Source: Macropodus opercularis
Taxonomy: Eukaryota > Chordata > Actinopteri > Anabantiformes > Osphronemidae
NCBI GenBank assembly: GCA_030770545.1
Contig: CM061107.1
Coordinates: 2,692,001-2,756,000, forward strand
Direction of reading: 5' to 3'
Length of the DNA stretch: 64,000 bases
Shown: positions 46,647-60,614 of the stretch, piece by piece
How the letters are laid out: every line of letters begins with the position of its first letter
Numbering within the stretch: position 1 is the stretch's first letter
Notes under the pieces: model-generated
Seen by the model: only the letters and a program-made list of their open reading frames with translations
Database searches by the model: none
What the model was told of the DNA's origin: nothing
Made by a program: the position numbers and the translations under genes

Positions 46647-48899
46647 GTTCAACATAAAAGGCTGCATTTCCATGAAAAATTATTCAAGCGTAAAATACTT
46701 TGCACAAAGCGGATGAGATTTCAACCTTTGCAGCAATGATTCTGATGTTGACTATAAAGCTGCACGTCCCTTCATTAGAGACGCACTTGGCCTGAAACAG
46801 TTTCCACTCTGTTTCTAATCTGGTTTCAAACCACAGTCTGAAGCTCACATGAACGCTTGGGTGTGAAAACCATCACATCCCCTCTCACCTTTGTCATTTC
46901 ATCTATTTCTGTAAATGCATTTTGTTGTTTGTTGTTTATGAAACATCACACAAATATTTTATGTTACTTTTTTACTGTACTGTGTGTTTTCAGTCATGGC
47001 TTGTCAGACTTTTGGACTGAAAACTATGGTTTGACAGTGATGCTTTAATCATCTTTAGTGTTTGCACCGTTTCCTTGAATGTGTGTGGCTGTGTGTAAAC
47101 GGAGGCTTAGTGTGTCTATGGGTCTTTTTATAAACTGTGAGTGTGTGTATTTTCATGGATCTGTGAGTGTGTGCACGCCTGTGCAGCGTGGTGGACGGTC
47201 TGTCAGCTCAGGTTAACCTGACGCTGAGTGGCCACACCTCGGGGGTGTGCACGCCTGTGAGGCAGGCTCTCTCTCATCAGCAGCATTAGGCCGCCATGTG
47301 TGATGGCTGCTGACCCCCGGCAAAGCGCTGGCCCGTGACCGCTGGTTGCCCAGTGCTGACACCAATAAAGCCAGGTTCTGGACTCACTTCCTGCCAGGAG
47401 CAGCCCTCACTCTCCTGCTGTCAAATAGTAAGTGGCGAAGGCAAAAATGGCACTTTGGGTAATGTGTGCTGGGCCTCATCAAGGACACCCTGATAAAATG
47501 CCCCACGTCTCTGAGTCATGAGCCAGGGAGGAGATGGACGAGAGCTAGTGTCTGGCAAGTAGTGGGAATAAAACTTTCTACACGTTCAATAGGACTCGAA
47601 GAGGAAGGGAGGTTGATTGAACGTTCTGTGGGTATAACTATGGAGTCATGGGTCACACGAAGTCTTTAGTGAGCGTCGCAAAAAACGTCACAGTTGCCTG
47701 TCGTCTTTTCTAACCTAATCAAGCCACGAGCATTACGTTTTGTCAACGGCAGTGGAGGCACGTTGGATCCAGTTCAGCTCTGAAATCTGTGAACGGGGGC
47801 ATTTGGCTTCATGTTGTGTGATGGTCAACATCGGCAGCAGGTGCACCACAGGGAGACACTACAGGGAGGCAGAGCTACCACCAGGAAATGACCCCTGCCA
47901 CAGAAACAACAATGAAAAAGCCGGGCTTTCGGAGCCTTGAAAATATGAAGTGACAAAGGGTGCCCTTTGTGTGGGAATTGACATGGTACAAGGCTGACAC
48001 TGTGCACCCTCTAGGGGTTGATCCTCCAGTCAGGATCAAATGCCAAAACTAGGTCATGGGGAAGAGAGAGAGAGGAGACAAGGAGGAGGGTTGTTGATAT
48101 TAAGAAGAGAAAGTTTACTGTGGTGTTAAACAGGTTGTGCAGTTTATTTCCATCAAATCCACCGGAACGGTCAAACAGCTGTCGGTTTTATCAGGTGGGA
48201 GGCGTCGGTAGCCTGTCACAGTGACGGGCTTGTGGTTTTGTACTGAGGGTTCTATCCAAGCAATTGGCAACGCACCTGTGGTTGTTAGCGCAGGTCTCTG
48301 AACACCTACAGACCAAAGGGCAACAGATACCGACAAAGGCAGCGGATGAATGTTCTGCTCTGAACCATGATGCTCCAAGGATTCGGTGGCTTGTTGTTTC
48401 ACCTTTAGGGGAACTGGAAGTGTTGCCTGGGTTGTATTTTGTCTGTGAATGTCCTGCTACACGTCCGAGGGCATTTAGAATTAAACACAGGTCGTTTGGA
48501 TAATGTTAGGATACGTTTACATCCCTCTCTTCTCCCCGTTTCCCTCCTCACCACCTCGATATAATAATGATGCTGTTGAGCCCGAACTGAAAAGTCTTTT
48601 CATTGCAACCGATGGTCGTCTTTAATTGGAATCAGCCGCGGAGCTCGTGTTGCTGTAAAGGCCTGTTTTCTCGTAAATTTAACCCTAAGTAGAGGTTAGC
48701 ATTTCCTAATGTGCGCTAACAAGCTGAAACGCCAAGTTGCTTCTTTCCCCTCCAATCACCTTCTGCCTACCAGCCATAACTTGCCTGTTAAGTTCTCATC
48801 TGGGAACAAACGCTGTAGCAGCAACAGCAACAATAACCACAACTGGGCTGATCTTCCCCTCCAGAGGAACAGGGCTCTGGCTGGTCCCAGCACACCGGC
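46647..48899. other. Gene-free interval, part 3
   Basis: No gene is supportable. The stretch 47180-47420 has dense, non-repetitive, balanced-composition sequence (GGCCGCCATGTGTGATGGC, CCAATAAAGCCAGG) that could be a conserved element. Confidence 0.35.
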
Positions 48900-49110
48900 G
48901 CCCGACCCTCCCTCTGGCCCTTGTTTGTCACGAGCTGACCCTTCCATTTAATTAATTAAAATTAGCATCTGTCCCCTTGGCATTGACTTGTTACGTCAGA
49001 TGGAATCAGCTTTTGTATCCGCGGGCCCCCGGGGCTGCCGGCCCTAACGAGGCCCAAGATCCTAATTAGAAGACGTAAGACGGAGGTGAGCGAGGGGCTA
49101 AGATGGAGCT
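48900..49110. promoter_or_regulatory. Candidate conserved non-coding element with TAATTA core
   Basis: A TTTAATTAATTAAAATTAG core (from 48946) is followed by CCTTGGCATTGACTTG, TTACGTCAGATGG and then a GC-rich stretch (GGGCCCCCGGGGCTGCCGG) and CCTAATTAGAAG. Homeodomain-like and CRE-like words next to a CpG-rich stretch are typical of developmental enhancers. No coding frame explains it. Confidence 0.3.
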
Positions 49111-52100
49111 GGACAAGGAGAGGAGAGGGAGGCGGGGGTCGGAGCAGGGGGGCAGCGAGCGTCCCGCTGGGCTGAATTGGCCCTTTGGGGAAATGAGGTA
49201 TTTATACACCCGGCACCTAAACACGATCGAGGGGGAGTAGGGCAGCAGAGAAGCCCTGAATCTCTCTCTGCCTCTGTGTTCGCCCGGTGTGTCCCCCTGT
49301 CTGCCTCCCCCTCACATGTTCACACCCTCGCCGACGCACTAAGGCAAGAAATGTACGACTAGACAAGGATACGCAATAACGGACCGGAACAGCCTTCACA
49401 TTGGTGAAGCTGAAATTGACAGGGTTGGGGGGTTGGAAATTCTCTCCCAAACACCTCTTTGAGCTGGTCTCTTCGTGTGGCCTTAGTGTTATTCCTTTTT
49501 CATTTTCGCTGTCTTGTAGCAGCAGCTTTGCTTCTTGTTTTAGTAGTATATTATTATCTTTAGTCTGTAGCAGCGTCTTGACCCCTGCCAGCTTTTGTAA
49601 ATGTCTGTTTGACACAGTTCAGTGGTTTCCAGTGAGTTGAGGAGCTCAACCCCAGCTAGTGTTGCTAAATTTAAGTTGATGAGTGCTCCTTTACGATACA
49701 TATACAAACTTGATGTTTGACCCACCCAACCTACCTATCTCATGTTTATAACCACAACTGAATCACGCTTGAACTTTGCTGCTCAAAGCATTTGTCAGAG
49801 ATGTGTGTTTCAGACCCGTGTCATATCGTGATCAGCTCACTCTCTGGGGTCGGAAGAGACAGATGCTGGTGTTCAGGCGGCTGCTGGTGACAAGGGACCA
49901 GCCAACGCGAGCAGACAGGATGTGGGCAGCGACTTGTCCTAGATAGACGTGTGTCAGTAAAACAATGGGTGACATGGAGGGACGCCCGTGTGGTGGGAGA
50001 TGCTAAAGCTTTCTGAAAGTACTAGAAGGAGACGGACGTGAGAGCGGGACTGAAATGTTTCTGTTTAAATCAACGGCAAACTGCAAGCAGGTTTCCAGCA
50101 CGTTGGGGATGAGAGACGCACTTTCTAATGGCATGTTCTTGGCTGTTCTATTGTATAAACGAGAAAATGTAAGCGTTTAGTTTTTCTGTGGCATAAAAAT
50201 GCGGTGAAAGAACAAATACCAAACTGTTGGACACTGGAGTGATGCAGTATCACGCGTCTTCACACCTGGCTGTCAATCAAACGCTGTCCATTCACTCCGA
50301 GTCGCTCCGCTGCAGGTTTGCTCTTAGGTGAAGCGTAGCGTCGCTCCCCTCTCCCCTGGGTTGAGGGTGTGCGTGCAGGTTTTTGGGTGAGTCCTGATGA
50401 CAAACAGGTGGCCACACGTCCAAGGACGCCACACATACCGACAGCATATAATATTGGATTCGAAATGAAAAAAAAGAATAATTGTTCTCAAGATGTTAAA
50501 CACAGGAGAGGGTTGATTCCTGGCTGCTGCTGTGTGGTGTGTAGCTGTGAGCTCTCAATATAAGCACTCTAATTGCTCAGAAAATTACAGCTAACAGTGA
50601 TTGCACCCGACACGGGCTGACATCATGGTGACACCACAACGCCTTGTGCGCCCGCCCCCCAGTCCTCACCTCCCTTCCCCTCTCTGGGATGTTGTGCCAG
50701 CCCCCATTGACCGGAGCCTTGCCCCCGGTGACCGCCGCGTGCCCTCTGCTTGTTAAAGCTGTCCGAAGCAGCGACGTCCCAGAGTTCAATCTGCTTTGGC
50801 ATTGCTTTCTGCCAGTACTCATCACTCAGCCAGTGTTTGTGAAACCGTGTGCTCCTGTGTGAGATCCTGTGCGAACCCTTTGTTCTGCATCTCTATAAAT
50901 ATACTGCTAAAAAGGTGCTTGTGGAGCCTTCTGTTGTGCTGTTGTTGCCACTGAACACCGACACACTGTAAATGCGTGTGTGCACGTGTGAATGCGAGTC
51001 ATGTGCACGAACGTGTTCATATACTCGGGCCCCTCCAGGCCAGGATGTGTCACCTCTTTGTCTTGTCAGTGTTAATGTGAGCATGGCCAGCCAGGCCAGG
51101 AGCTGTGACAGATTAGCAGATGAACCCACCCCCCGCTCCCAGCACGGAGATTAAATATCCTTTACTGTCTGGGCATCACCTCTGGCCTATGGATTTTTAT
51201 TTAATTCCAGGTCAGAACCTGTCCGTCAGTGGTGGATGCTTCACGGCACCACAGGACGCCCAGTGGGCACCGACGGGTGACCGAGAGGATCAGGGTGATA
51301 GTTTTATACACCAGGCCCCCCACAGGCTGTTGTCACAGCCGGACTCCGCAGCTTTAACCTGTGGGTAAACTCCCGCAACCGTACGTACTGTATATAACTG
51401 GAGTGGACGCAGTGAGGGTACATATGCGCTGACCGTCAGGTGAGCTGTGCTGCTCCTGGCCTGCTCGAAGCTCAGCGCTGTGGCTGAGACGGTGTCGTGC
51501 TGCCTCTGAAGAAAGCCCGAGCGTGTGCACGTCTCAGATTGTGCTGTGATAACAGATGGTGTAGAACCATCGGTGTCAACATTGCAACAATCGCAGAGCG
51601 TGGTGATATAGTGGAAACTCACACCCTGAGCTGATGGCAGTGCACTGCACGTGTCCCAAAACGCACTGACACATGCACTTGTCTGACTTGTCATTTTTGG
51701 TGCTTTGAGGGCTTTTGGTGGCTTATGATGATCCATATATCTTCCCGCACCTCTTAGTGGTGAACCTATGCTTCTGGAACAAACCAAATGCAGGACTTTG
51801 AAGTCTATGAAGTCAGTCCACCACAACAGCGCAGACAACGTGGGTGGCTATGGTTAATGCTCGCTTGTCTGCGAGGCCCGGTTCTTAGTCAGAAACCCCG
51901 TGACTCACACGGTCGACGCTTGAGAGACCACTCATCAGATCCAGGCAGCACAACCATCAGCTTTTATCGCACGTATTTATTGGAATAAATGGAGAAATGG
52001 CTACAGACGCATCAGTGGGGTGTGGAACATGTTGTGGAATCAAAGTGAAATGGAAATTACAACCACGAGTCACCAAGCAGCCGTGAGTCATACTGTTGCA

Positions 52101-52479
52101 GTGGAGGAGGGTGTGTAGTAACCACGGCCGCCCAGCCACCGTAGACACGCAGCTGCTGTGACCAGTTAAACACACGTATGCATCTAAATATCTTTAGCCA
52201 CAGAGAGGAGTGTAGCCCATAATGCAAATGCAGAGAAAATGCTGTGAGCCAGCGGGGGCGACACAAAGCGTCGCATGTACGAAGCTCTGCCACCGTCTAC
52301 ACGAGCTAAACGCTGGTAGTTGAAACTTAATCCATTCTCTCTAAAAGTTTTTGTTCGTGTGCCGTCCAGGGGAGCCCTGGCTCTGCTGGGTGCTGCTGTC
52401 ATTCATCCAGCCGCAGTGATGGAGGTGTGGTGGAAGAGGAGGTGGTGCTCGTGGTTGTTGGGGATGCGTGATGTGTTGT
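49111..52479. other. Gene-free interval, part 4
   Basis: No gene, RNA or transposon is supportable. The stretch 51110-51210 (GAGATTAAATATCC, TGGATTTTTATTTAATTCC) is another candidate regulatory block by composition alone. Confidence 0.35.
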
Positions 52480-52800
52480 GACAGCGGGAGCCAGGGCCGG
52501 CGGGCGGTCACCATGCGGCACCATATTGCCAGGCTCCCCGGGGATGAGGGATCAGCATGCCAGCCTTGCCAAGAAGTGCTAATAGGCGCAACACGTCTTG
52601 CTTTCACACATTAAGGCAAGCGAAGGGTGACAGATCAGAGCTGTGATACTGCCGCCTGTAAGGGAAAAGAGGGGCCGCGCAGCCGTTTGCCATGCAGCGC
52701 GGGCTAATGATGAAAGCTCCCCGAGCCGAGCAATATGCCCACCAATCACTGAGCTGATGTCTTTGTAGCCGACATCTCTCCGTCTCCCTCTCGCCACAGA
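52480..52800. promoter_or_regulatory. Candidate conserved non-coding element
   Basis: A dense 300-bp block contains CCATATTGCCAGGC, GCATGCCAGCCTTGCCAAG, GGGTGACAGATCAGAGC, GCGGGCTAATGATGAAAGC and CACCAATCACTGAGC. It has no ATG-started coding frame of note. NF1-like (TTGCCAAG) and homeobox-like words occur. Function is inferred from texture only. Confidence 0.28.
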
Positions 52801-55800
52801 ATAGCGGCCACTCTTTGAGTGATGCTCAACTCCATATTGCAACTGACGATAAAGCTACAAGTGTTGAAACGCGATCAACACTTTTTCGCAGGAGACGTCG
52901 ACTTTCTCACCCAAAGCAGCCGAGGTCAAGCGGCTGCTCCGGGCTACAACACCTTTGTCACATCTGTTACCAGAACACACAGCTTGGATGGATTCTGCTG
53001 AGCTGAGGGTTTCATTGCGGAAACTCTCTTTCGTTACTTCCACCTTAGCGTCCATATGGTTGATTTGGCTCAGAGATTACTTGGAACGGTTTTCAGAGCC
53101 GAACAAGTGGTTTGTTTGTTTTTTTTCATTCTCTAGTTGTTCTGTGAGATTTTAACCACTTCAATACAAAAGTTTAAGACCTTGGAGAATGCAGCAATAC
53201 AGCTCCATAGACAACGTCAGTGAGCAGCACCAGACTCCGGGCAGGAGTAGGCGGCCATCTGCCTCGATCGGTTAGCCTTTAATCACGCCATCATGCGCCC
53301 AGCGGGTATCACGCTTTCGTTCGAGAAGCCATAATTGGACAAAGACGAACTCAGAAGAAGTTGGTATCAGGTGTCTGAGAAACATTCTGGTGCCTGCCCT
53401 GGTGCAGACCCAGCGGCTGCCTGTTCTTGATCAAATATTAACGCGGGAGGCAGCGCCGACAGAAGCAGCTGGCATATTTTTAGAAGGGCTCTGTTCTTAC
53501 TGTGTTTATGTTCGAACCTATGACAGACACAGTGTCGCAGGAAATCCAGACACCGTATCGATACGCTGCACAAAGCAACGCAAAGGATTCATATGAGGTC
53601 AGACGACAGCATGGTGCAAAATTAGACAACAGTACATGAAAATGATGAAATGTGTGTGGAATTATTTATGGACACGATGTCTCACCTCTCTGTCACCCCT
53701 AACAATAGTAGGTGGGTGGGGGTCATGGAGAGGTCACCCGGCTGCGAAGAAAGGAAAATGCTCCAGACATGAACACTGTGTGTGTCTCACGTGGACTAAA
53801 GCAAAATACGTCTTTTTCTTTTTGCCGGTTTATTCAAATGCTTCTCTTGTAGCATACTGTTGCTATTTTTTTGTACTAATATTTCCCAAGAGCTTCTTCT
53901 TACAGAGAAACAATAGCTGTGAACCTGCTTTTGTAGTAAGTCACAAAATAGAAATCTTGTCTTTTTACTTTTTCATTTCATCAAACGTGGACATTTTCTC
54001 CGTAATATCTGTCGATCTAGAAGCAGTTTGATCTTTTTCTCCAGTGAAAGAGAAGACTATGCTTGTGCTCATCTGTATGATGTGTGGACTTGATTATAAC
54101 AGACTGAGTGCAGAGAGTAAAATGGTTGCACACACTCACACCGCTGGGTTATCTTGTTAACACCAGTCGATAAATCCACCTAGGGGGCATAACGTGCTCC
54201 GAGTTAGGTCTCTCACTCTTCTGTCTATCTCTTTGGAAAAAAAATCTGCTTGACTGTTTATGGTTTATACTCACCCGTCCTTCCTCCCTTCCACCCCACT
54301 GATGCCCACAGGCCCCGGGGCCACGCTACGCCTGTGAGCGAGTGCGCTGCCTGCCATCAATATGGGTGAGTTACAGAGGTCGACGGTTCAAACGCAGTTC
54401 ACCGCTTCACGCCGACTCTGCCTGCGCCTCATGTCGGACTGTCCGAGCGTGTAGGGAGGCGTGCTGGAGTGTGAATTCTCAGTGCTTGCACGAATATGTG
54501 CGTTTGCCACTGTAGTGTATGAATTACATTTTTTTTTTTACTCGCTCGGTCACAGCACGGAGGGTTTCGATCTCAGGCCTGGGCCTTGTGCCAGCCCACA
54601 TAATGAACACGTTCTCACTGGAGCGTGTGAGACGCCAGCACTGATTCCTACCAAAGCAGCAGGTGGCGAGTGAGCGTCTGATCGACTGAATCGCCACAAA
54701 GCTCTGCCGGTGAAAGGAAAATGTCAGGCAACAATCAATACCATGGTAGTAGTCGTATCACTTGACCTTTCAATCATTGCACAGTCAATCATCAGGCGCT
54801 TTAAGGCTTTCTGTGAAACTCCTTTTCACTCACCTAACAAGTATAAACTACAAAGTGGGGACATTTATTTATTCCGTTTTTTTCCGTGAGGTCACTTCTA
54901 GGACGCGTTTCTCTTTCTTTAAGACTTAAATGCTTTTAGAAAAAAAACATCCTGCCACTCCACCGTGAACCTGCTGACTGACAGGTAAAATGACACAGGT
55001 GCTTTAAATGGCGTCATGTGGCTCATGAAGGCAGTGATCAGAGCCGGTTCCTCCTCTTGCGGGACAGGAGGAGCAGCCTGTGCGTGTGGTCTGCAGCCGT
55101 GTGCGCCGGAGCAGGACTACTGGGTTGTGTGGCTTATGTGGCCATCTAGTGGGCCGCTCCGACACGTCCCACCAAATGTCTGATTCATGGAAAACGTCTC
55201 GGCTTCTGTGCCTCTCGTCCAGGGGGATGTACGGCCTTTGAAAATAATGACTAAAAACCTAAACATTTTCAGTTTGGCTTGGCTTTGGCTGTCCCCCACT
55301 GACTGTGGTTCCTATTAGAACGACCTTGTACGATCAAATGTGCAAAAGGGAACCTGAGGGAAACTTCCTGACCACATTTAACTCCTACATGACTCAAGTT
55401 AAATGCGTTTAAGATCAATACAGTTCTTTAAATATCTTTGTTTTGTGGTGAAGTGAAACTCATCTCCATCTATGATGCATTTCTGCTTTCTGTTAGATTT
55501 CCATTAATGCACTAAGCCAGAAACAGTGACTGTCATGAGTTGAAGCCTGCTCTGAAACCACAGTGTTTCATTCCTTCAGGTCCTATGCAGCTGTTCTGAA
55601 ACTTCAGTGTCACATTGGAGGGTGAATGAGTCCTTTATATGCGTTTCCCCTGCAGTGATTTTTTCCCCCCCGCCTCCATTCCTGGTCCCACAAAGACATT
55701 TTTCACCGTTGTACATTGTCAGACAGCTCAACATCAGCTCTCACTCAAACAGTCGACAGCTTTGACACTGGCCTCTGAACCTGATCCCATATGTAGGTTA

Positions 55801-55855
55801 ATTACAATCAAATGTTGATGTTCAATGGACTCATTTTCAACGACAAATAACACAG
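52801..55855. other. Gene-free interval, part 5
   Basis: No gene is supportable. The stretch 53260-53350 (GCCTTTAATCACGCCATC, GAAGCCATAATTGGAC) looks like another short regulatory block. A poly-T run lies near 54530. Confidence 0.4.
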
Positions 55856-55985
55856 ATGGCGACACCTTTAGTGTAAGTGTAGTGGTTGACACGGTCGCCT
55901 CACAGCTGATTCCTGGAGGGTTTGTATGTTATAAATGTCTCTGGGGACTCAGCGTCCTCCCTCCCTCCAGACGTTTATTAGCTGA
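55856..55985 (+). repeat. Decayed tRNA-derived SINE-like fragment
   Basis: AGTGGTTGACACGGTCGCCT followed by CACAGCTGATTCCTGGAGGG, GTTTGTATGTT and later CCTCCCTCC matches, with many changes, the order of words in a very common teleost repeat (AGTGGTTAGC..GTCGCCTCACAGC..GTCCTGGGTTC..GTTTGCATGTT..CTTCCTCCC). No internal gene remains. Family name is not assigned. Confidence 0.6.
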
Positions 55986-58900
55986 TGAGAGGGAGATGAA
56001 CCTGTACCACAGCGCTGGAAAGATCAGGTCCTGACCTGATCCAAACCAAACAAGCCCGGCAAATGCAAAGAGTCAAACAATTTGTGACGTGGCTGAAGGC
56101 GAACTTCATTTCTTTAATCTTTATCTGAACCCTCTGCTGCTGTTGCAGTCAAAATCTGGGTTGTCTGTGTAGTTTAGCAAATTGTGGTCAGATACTGATG
56201 CAAGATTAAATCTGCAAATAGTTTTCTTTACATGTTGGCAGAAATTGCATTTATATTTTACCTTCTCGAGCTCAAACCAAATCACGAATTCACCGTTATT
56301 GCGCGACACATGTTACAGATTATTGGAAAGACAGCAATAACAAACAAACCCCTGACTTCCAAGAAGTGTCTTTGTGTATGTGTGTGTGCGTTTGAGACGG
56401 GGGGATGCGTGTGTTTGCACAGCGAGTCGGTCTGTGTGTTTTTCTTCGGTGAGCAGTAAGTTGTGCTTTTCATCGCTTATTGACTGACTTCGTGTGGTTG
56501 TTTCCTCGCCGTTGTCACTGCAGGTCTGTGCTTCTTGTAGCTTCTCGTATAAATCTACCAGGGTTTGTGGTTTTGTGGCCCGGATGGGTGGGGGCATTTT
56601 TCTTTTTCCTGAGGTAGGCTGCGCATTGAGGTTAGCGGCACACAGCTAAACATGTAGGAAACTAACTTGCTTCTTGATTCTGGGTGGCTGAAGGAGGGAG
56701 GTCATGGTTTGAGGTGAACAAAATGTCCTCGCTTGCTGATCATATCTTTGAATTTATGATCAATATAATAATGTTGATTTGGTTGAAATTATTAATAAAA
56801 TAAGATTAAGTGGCTACAAAGTGCATGGACTCAAACAACTTTCAATAACGTTATTATTACAGTACGTCCAGTTGTTGACGTCTCCACAGCACAACACGGT
56901 AAAACTTCTACAGTTATCTGGCAGCAGTTGCCTGACGTGTGGCCGTGTTTTGTAACAGGTGTTAAACAGTCAGAGTTGGACTGGGTGTGTGACATAGACT
57001 CACAGTCTGCTCCTCAAGCCCTGGGAGGGTGAGACAAAGTCCCAGCACTTTTGAAGTTCTTCTCATGATTGTATTAAAATAAAACACCATGACTGACGTG
57101 ACAATGTGCAAACGCAGATGACTTTTAAAAAACGTACCCGGCGCCACCCCAGACACCTGAACGCATCTTATCTTTTACATGTTGTGCACAAGACATATTA
57201 GAGAAGTTGCAACATTGTGACACAAACTCGGTTCATTATTCAGCGTGAAACATTTAAGGCCAAGCTTCCTTCACTGCACAAAGAGTAACTTGATGCGAAA
57301 TTGAAACATTTTCTACGACTCCCTTTACAAGTTTTAGCTTTATGGGTGTCACATGTCAATTAATATCAGTAAAGCCTGACAGAAGGAAACTTGGTCATCA
57401 GTCGTAAATAACGAGCCAGTTCATCCAACATGTCAGTGCAGGTTTCCTTTAATTTTAGCGTATTTACACATGGAGAGAGAGAGAAAACACAACTCTTCAT
57501 ACACGTCTGTGTTTCCTTGCATGCCAGCAGTGTTGCTGCTGTTCACTTCTCATTAGTGTTGTGGAAAGTTCATTAGTGCCGCGGTCTCTGTGTGCACTTA
57601 ACGTTACCCAGGAGAGAACCTGACTTACAGGAGAGCGAACAAGGCGCATACGTTTACTGGACGCGTTTGATTTGTCTACTGAGTAAATCTGGGGGACGTC
57701 TGGAGCGGAGTTTTAGCGACGAAGGCATATTTAATTTGAATCTGACAGGCCTCGTCGCTCATCTCCTGCACAAGGGCACAACTAAGAACACGGTGTACGT
57801 TTCGACAGCCGATGGACGCAGACTCGTAAAGAAAACCAGAAGTGGCGATGAAGCTGCTGAGCTGTGTTGCTGGATAAACATCCGTCCGTGTCACTCGGCG
57901 AGCTCATGCAGGGTGTGCGTGCTCTGCTTTGCTGCTGGCCAACAGAGCTGTGGTTACATTAACCACAACGCAGCGCCCTTCCACACACAACATGTCCTCT
58001 GCTTTTCAGAATACAGGAAGTCATTTGTTGTCTTTGGTTATGAGCTAATAGGTCCTTGGGTTTTGGGGTGAAAGTACATTGTTTGTGAGCTTTAACAAAT
58101 AAAGTAGCTGAGCTGCTGTCAGACTTTAAAATAAATGCACCACTACTACTTCATGCACATTTTCACATTTGTGCTTCTTTTTTACTTTGCTGCGTGACAG
58201 GTCAGACGAGAGAAACCTTCAGGCGAACAATGGGCTAAACCTACTGTACATGTGGTCGTGTTGTTGGCTTATTTGATGTCATGTGTGACCAAACCTGAAA
58301 GTGCTCATCGTCACATCCCGCAGCTCAAAGGTGACTGGTGCTAGAATTAGTAATTCAGAGGACACACAAGTAACAGAGGACAGGTAAAGGGGAGCATTTG
58401 TACATAACTTGCGCATGATTCATATTTAGTGTGGTGGTGATGTGTCTACACTGATTTACATATACTCCAATTTGAAATTGTTGAATAATAGAATAGATGT
58501 TACATTACACACTTGTAAAATGTCTGTACACAGCTTTAAATATTTAACACAGAACGATAGAGGAACATGTGTATGGTGTAGGATAACCGGGGGTCATTGA
58601 AGCCCTCGTCAGATATCTTCCCACTGCCATAAATGTGCTGTTGAGCACATCTGGATGCAGGTAGATCGGTTACAGCAACATTGTATTCACCAAGTCAACT
58701 GCAACGTGGCAGTCACACGACTAGATGATAACAGAGACCGTTCATCTGCTACATTTAGTTTATTTTTGACGCCACTTTGAACTTCATTTTTCTTGTGAAC
58801 TTCTGACTAGTTTTCAGGGTTTTCCCCAGGAAATCAGTTAGCAAAGGTGTAAAGGGTAGAGAAAGGCCTGATCGGACCCAGAGGCAGCAACAGCAGCACA

Positions 58901-60614
58901 AGGTTTTCGATTTTATCGAGCTTGTGCGCGTCCTGGTGGGTGAAGGGGTCGGGTCTCATTTAATTGCATCGTGCTTTTACAAATATTTCCTGTGATGAGA
59001 CTTGACCAGGCTCATTAAATATGTGATGATGCGTCACGTTGTGGCAGTTAACTGGGTGAATGCAGTGTCGTCATTAGAACAGAACCGAGGTGAAAACGCA
59101 GCGCGTCAGTCAGTTATCATCTTATTCTTTAAATTCCCAAGGAGCCGATGCAGCGTACGGATCCCATGTGCTGCTCAGAAGTACGTCGGCTAAGCAGACG
59201 TCATGTGATGCACAGACCTGCATCATTCTGCCGCCACAATCACTGCCGTGTGTGCTCTGATCCACCGCATGTCATCCTTTCAACCATTTCAAATGCGTGA
59301 GTGGCTGCGGGGACATCCCCAACTTTAGAAACTGTCAAATGTAACTGAAAGCCTCAGGTTAGCTGACATCAGTGTAACTTTGTTTTTTCTTTCGTTTTTT
59401 TTTTTTCAAAAAAAAGTACAAGTCCCACAAGAAGGTTGATAAGATCCCACCTGTGATAAAAACGAACGTATCAAAAGGAGAGTATCATCCTCGCTGAAAC
59501 CCTGCAGAGATAACGTTACTGAGGAGATGCTTCTGGTGTCAGATCTCCGAGATACAAACAGTTCGCTGCCACTTCTTCCTCAGAGCGGGCCGGCGTCTTG
59601 ACTGGATGCAGACAGCTGTGCGTGTTCTTACTGTTCGTTTGTTTAGTCTTTTTTGGCGCGTGGCCTGGGCAGTCGTGACATCAAGGGGTTTTGAAGGTCA
59701 GATAGTTAGGAAGACTGAGCAGAATCCCAGTTGATAAGTTACAGTCTGTACAGAAATGTATCCCAAGCGTTGGGATTCTGACCTTTGACCTCTATGTACA
59801 GTGGTGTGCAAGCACAGGGGGGAAACGTGCCACCAACATGAGCCGTGGTGCACTGACGTTTGCAAAAATATATATTTGGATCATTGTTTTTGCCGTACAA
59901 ATAATACATTACACATGGAAACTGAAAACTGTAATAATTTATAGGCTATGCTAACATAAAGTGCTAAGATACTAAAGTCTGAACAGGCTGCAAGCACAAA
60001 TCTGTTTTCCACGCATAGAGAAGACGTCGTGATGGCTGTGCCCCGCCCTGCAGGGCATCCTCAAAATTAGCTTTCACATTCACAGTTGACTCCTCCGCAG
60101 GTGAAACACGAGGCTGGAATGCTTGATACAGCGACTGACATGGAAACACACGTCTGGTGCGTTTCGGCCTGGCCGCGAACCCTGATGTGTCTCAGGTCAC
60201 TGTAATAAGCCAGTTTGCACTGGATCGCTGTCCTTTAACTTTCCATCAACTGGATAAAATCGTCAGCAGAATATATCGTATGTGTGTGAGATAGAAAATC
60301 TAAAATCTCCCTGATCCAAGAAACGAAGGGTTTGACATGCAGGGCCCGTGAACCTGCCAGTGTGCCTGGTACCTCACTCTGCTAAATCAAAGTGTGCCAC
60401 GCTGTGAAGTAACAACACAATACCTGAAAATGCCTGAAACCACACAACAAGACTCTGCATCGGCCCGTGCACTCGCCGGTCCGAGCCGAAGCCAGGCTCA
60501 GCAGGCCTGTGGGCTTTTGCACAAGGCCGACTGTTATACAACATAGGAGCGGAGCACAGGTGTGTGTGTATGTGTGCGTGAAGATGCGTGTGTGTGAGCT
60601 GGTTGCCATGGCAA
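55986..60614. other. Gene-free interval, part 6, including tbkbp1 3'UTR
   Basis: Its right end must contain the 3'UTR of tbkbp1 (minus strand), but no poly(A) signal is clear close to the stop codon. A TG-rich run lies at 56366-56450 and a T12/A8 tract at 59395-59415. A 159-codon open stretch at 57592-58071 lacks an ATG and known motifs and is not called. Confidence 0.45.

Noticed and set aside
57592..58071. 159-codon open stretch on the plus strand
   Set aside because: It starts with GTG rather than ATG, shows no known domain or splice context, and its composition resembles flanking non-coding DNA.
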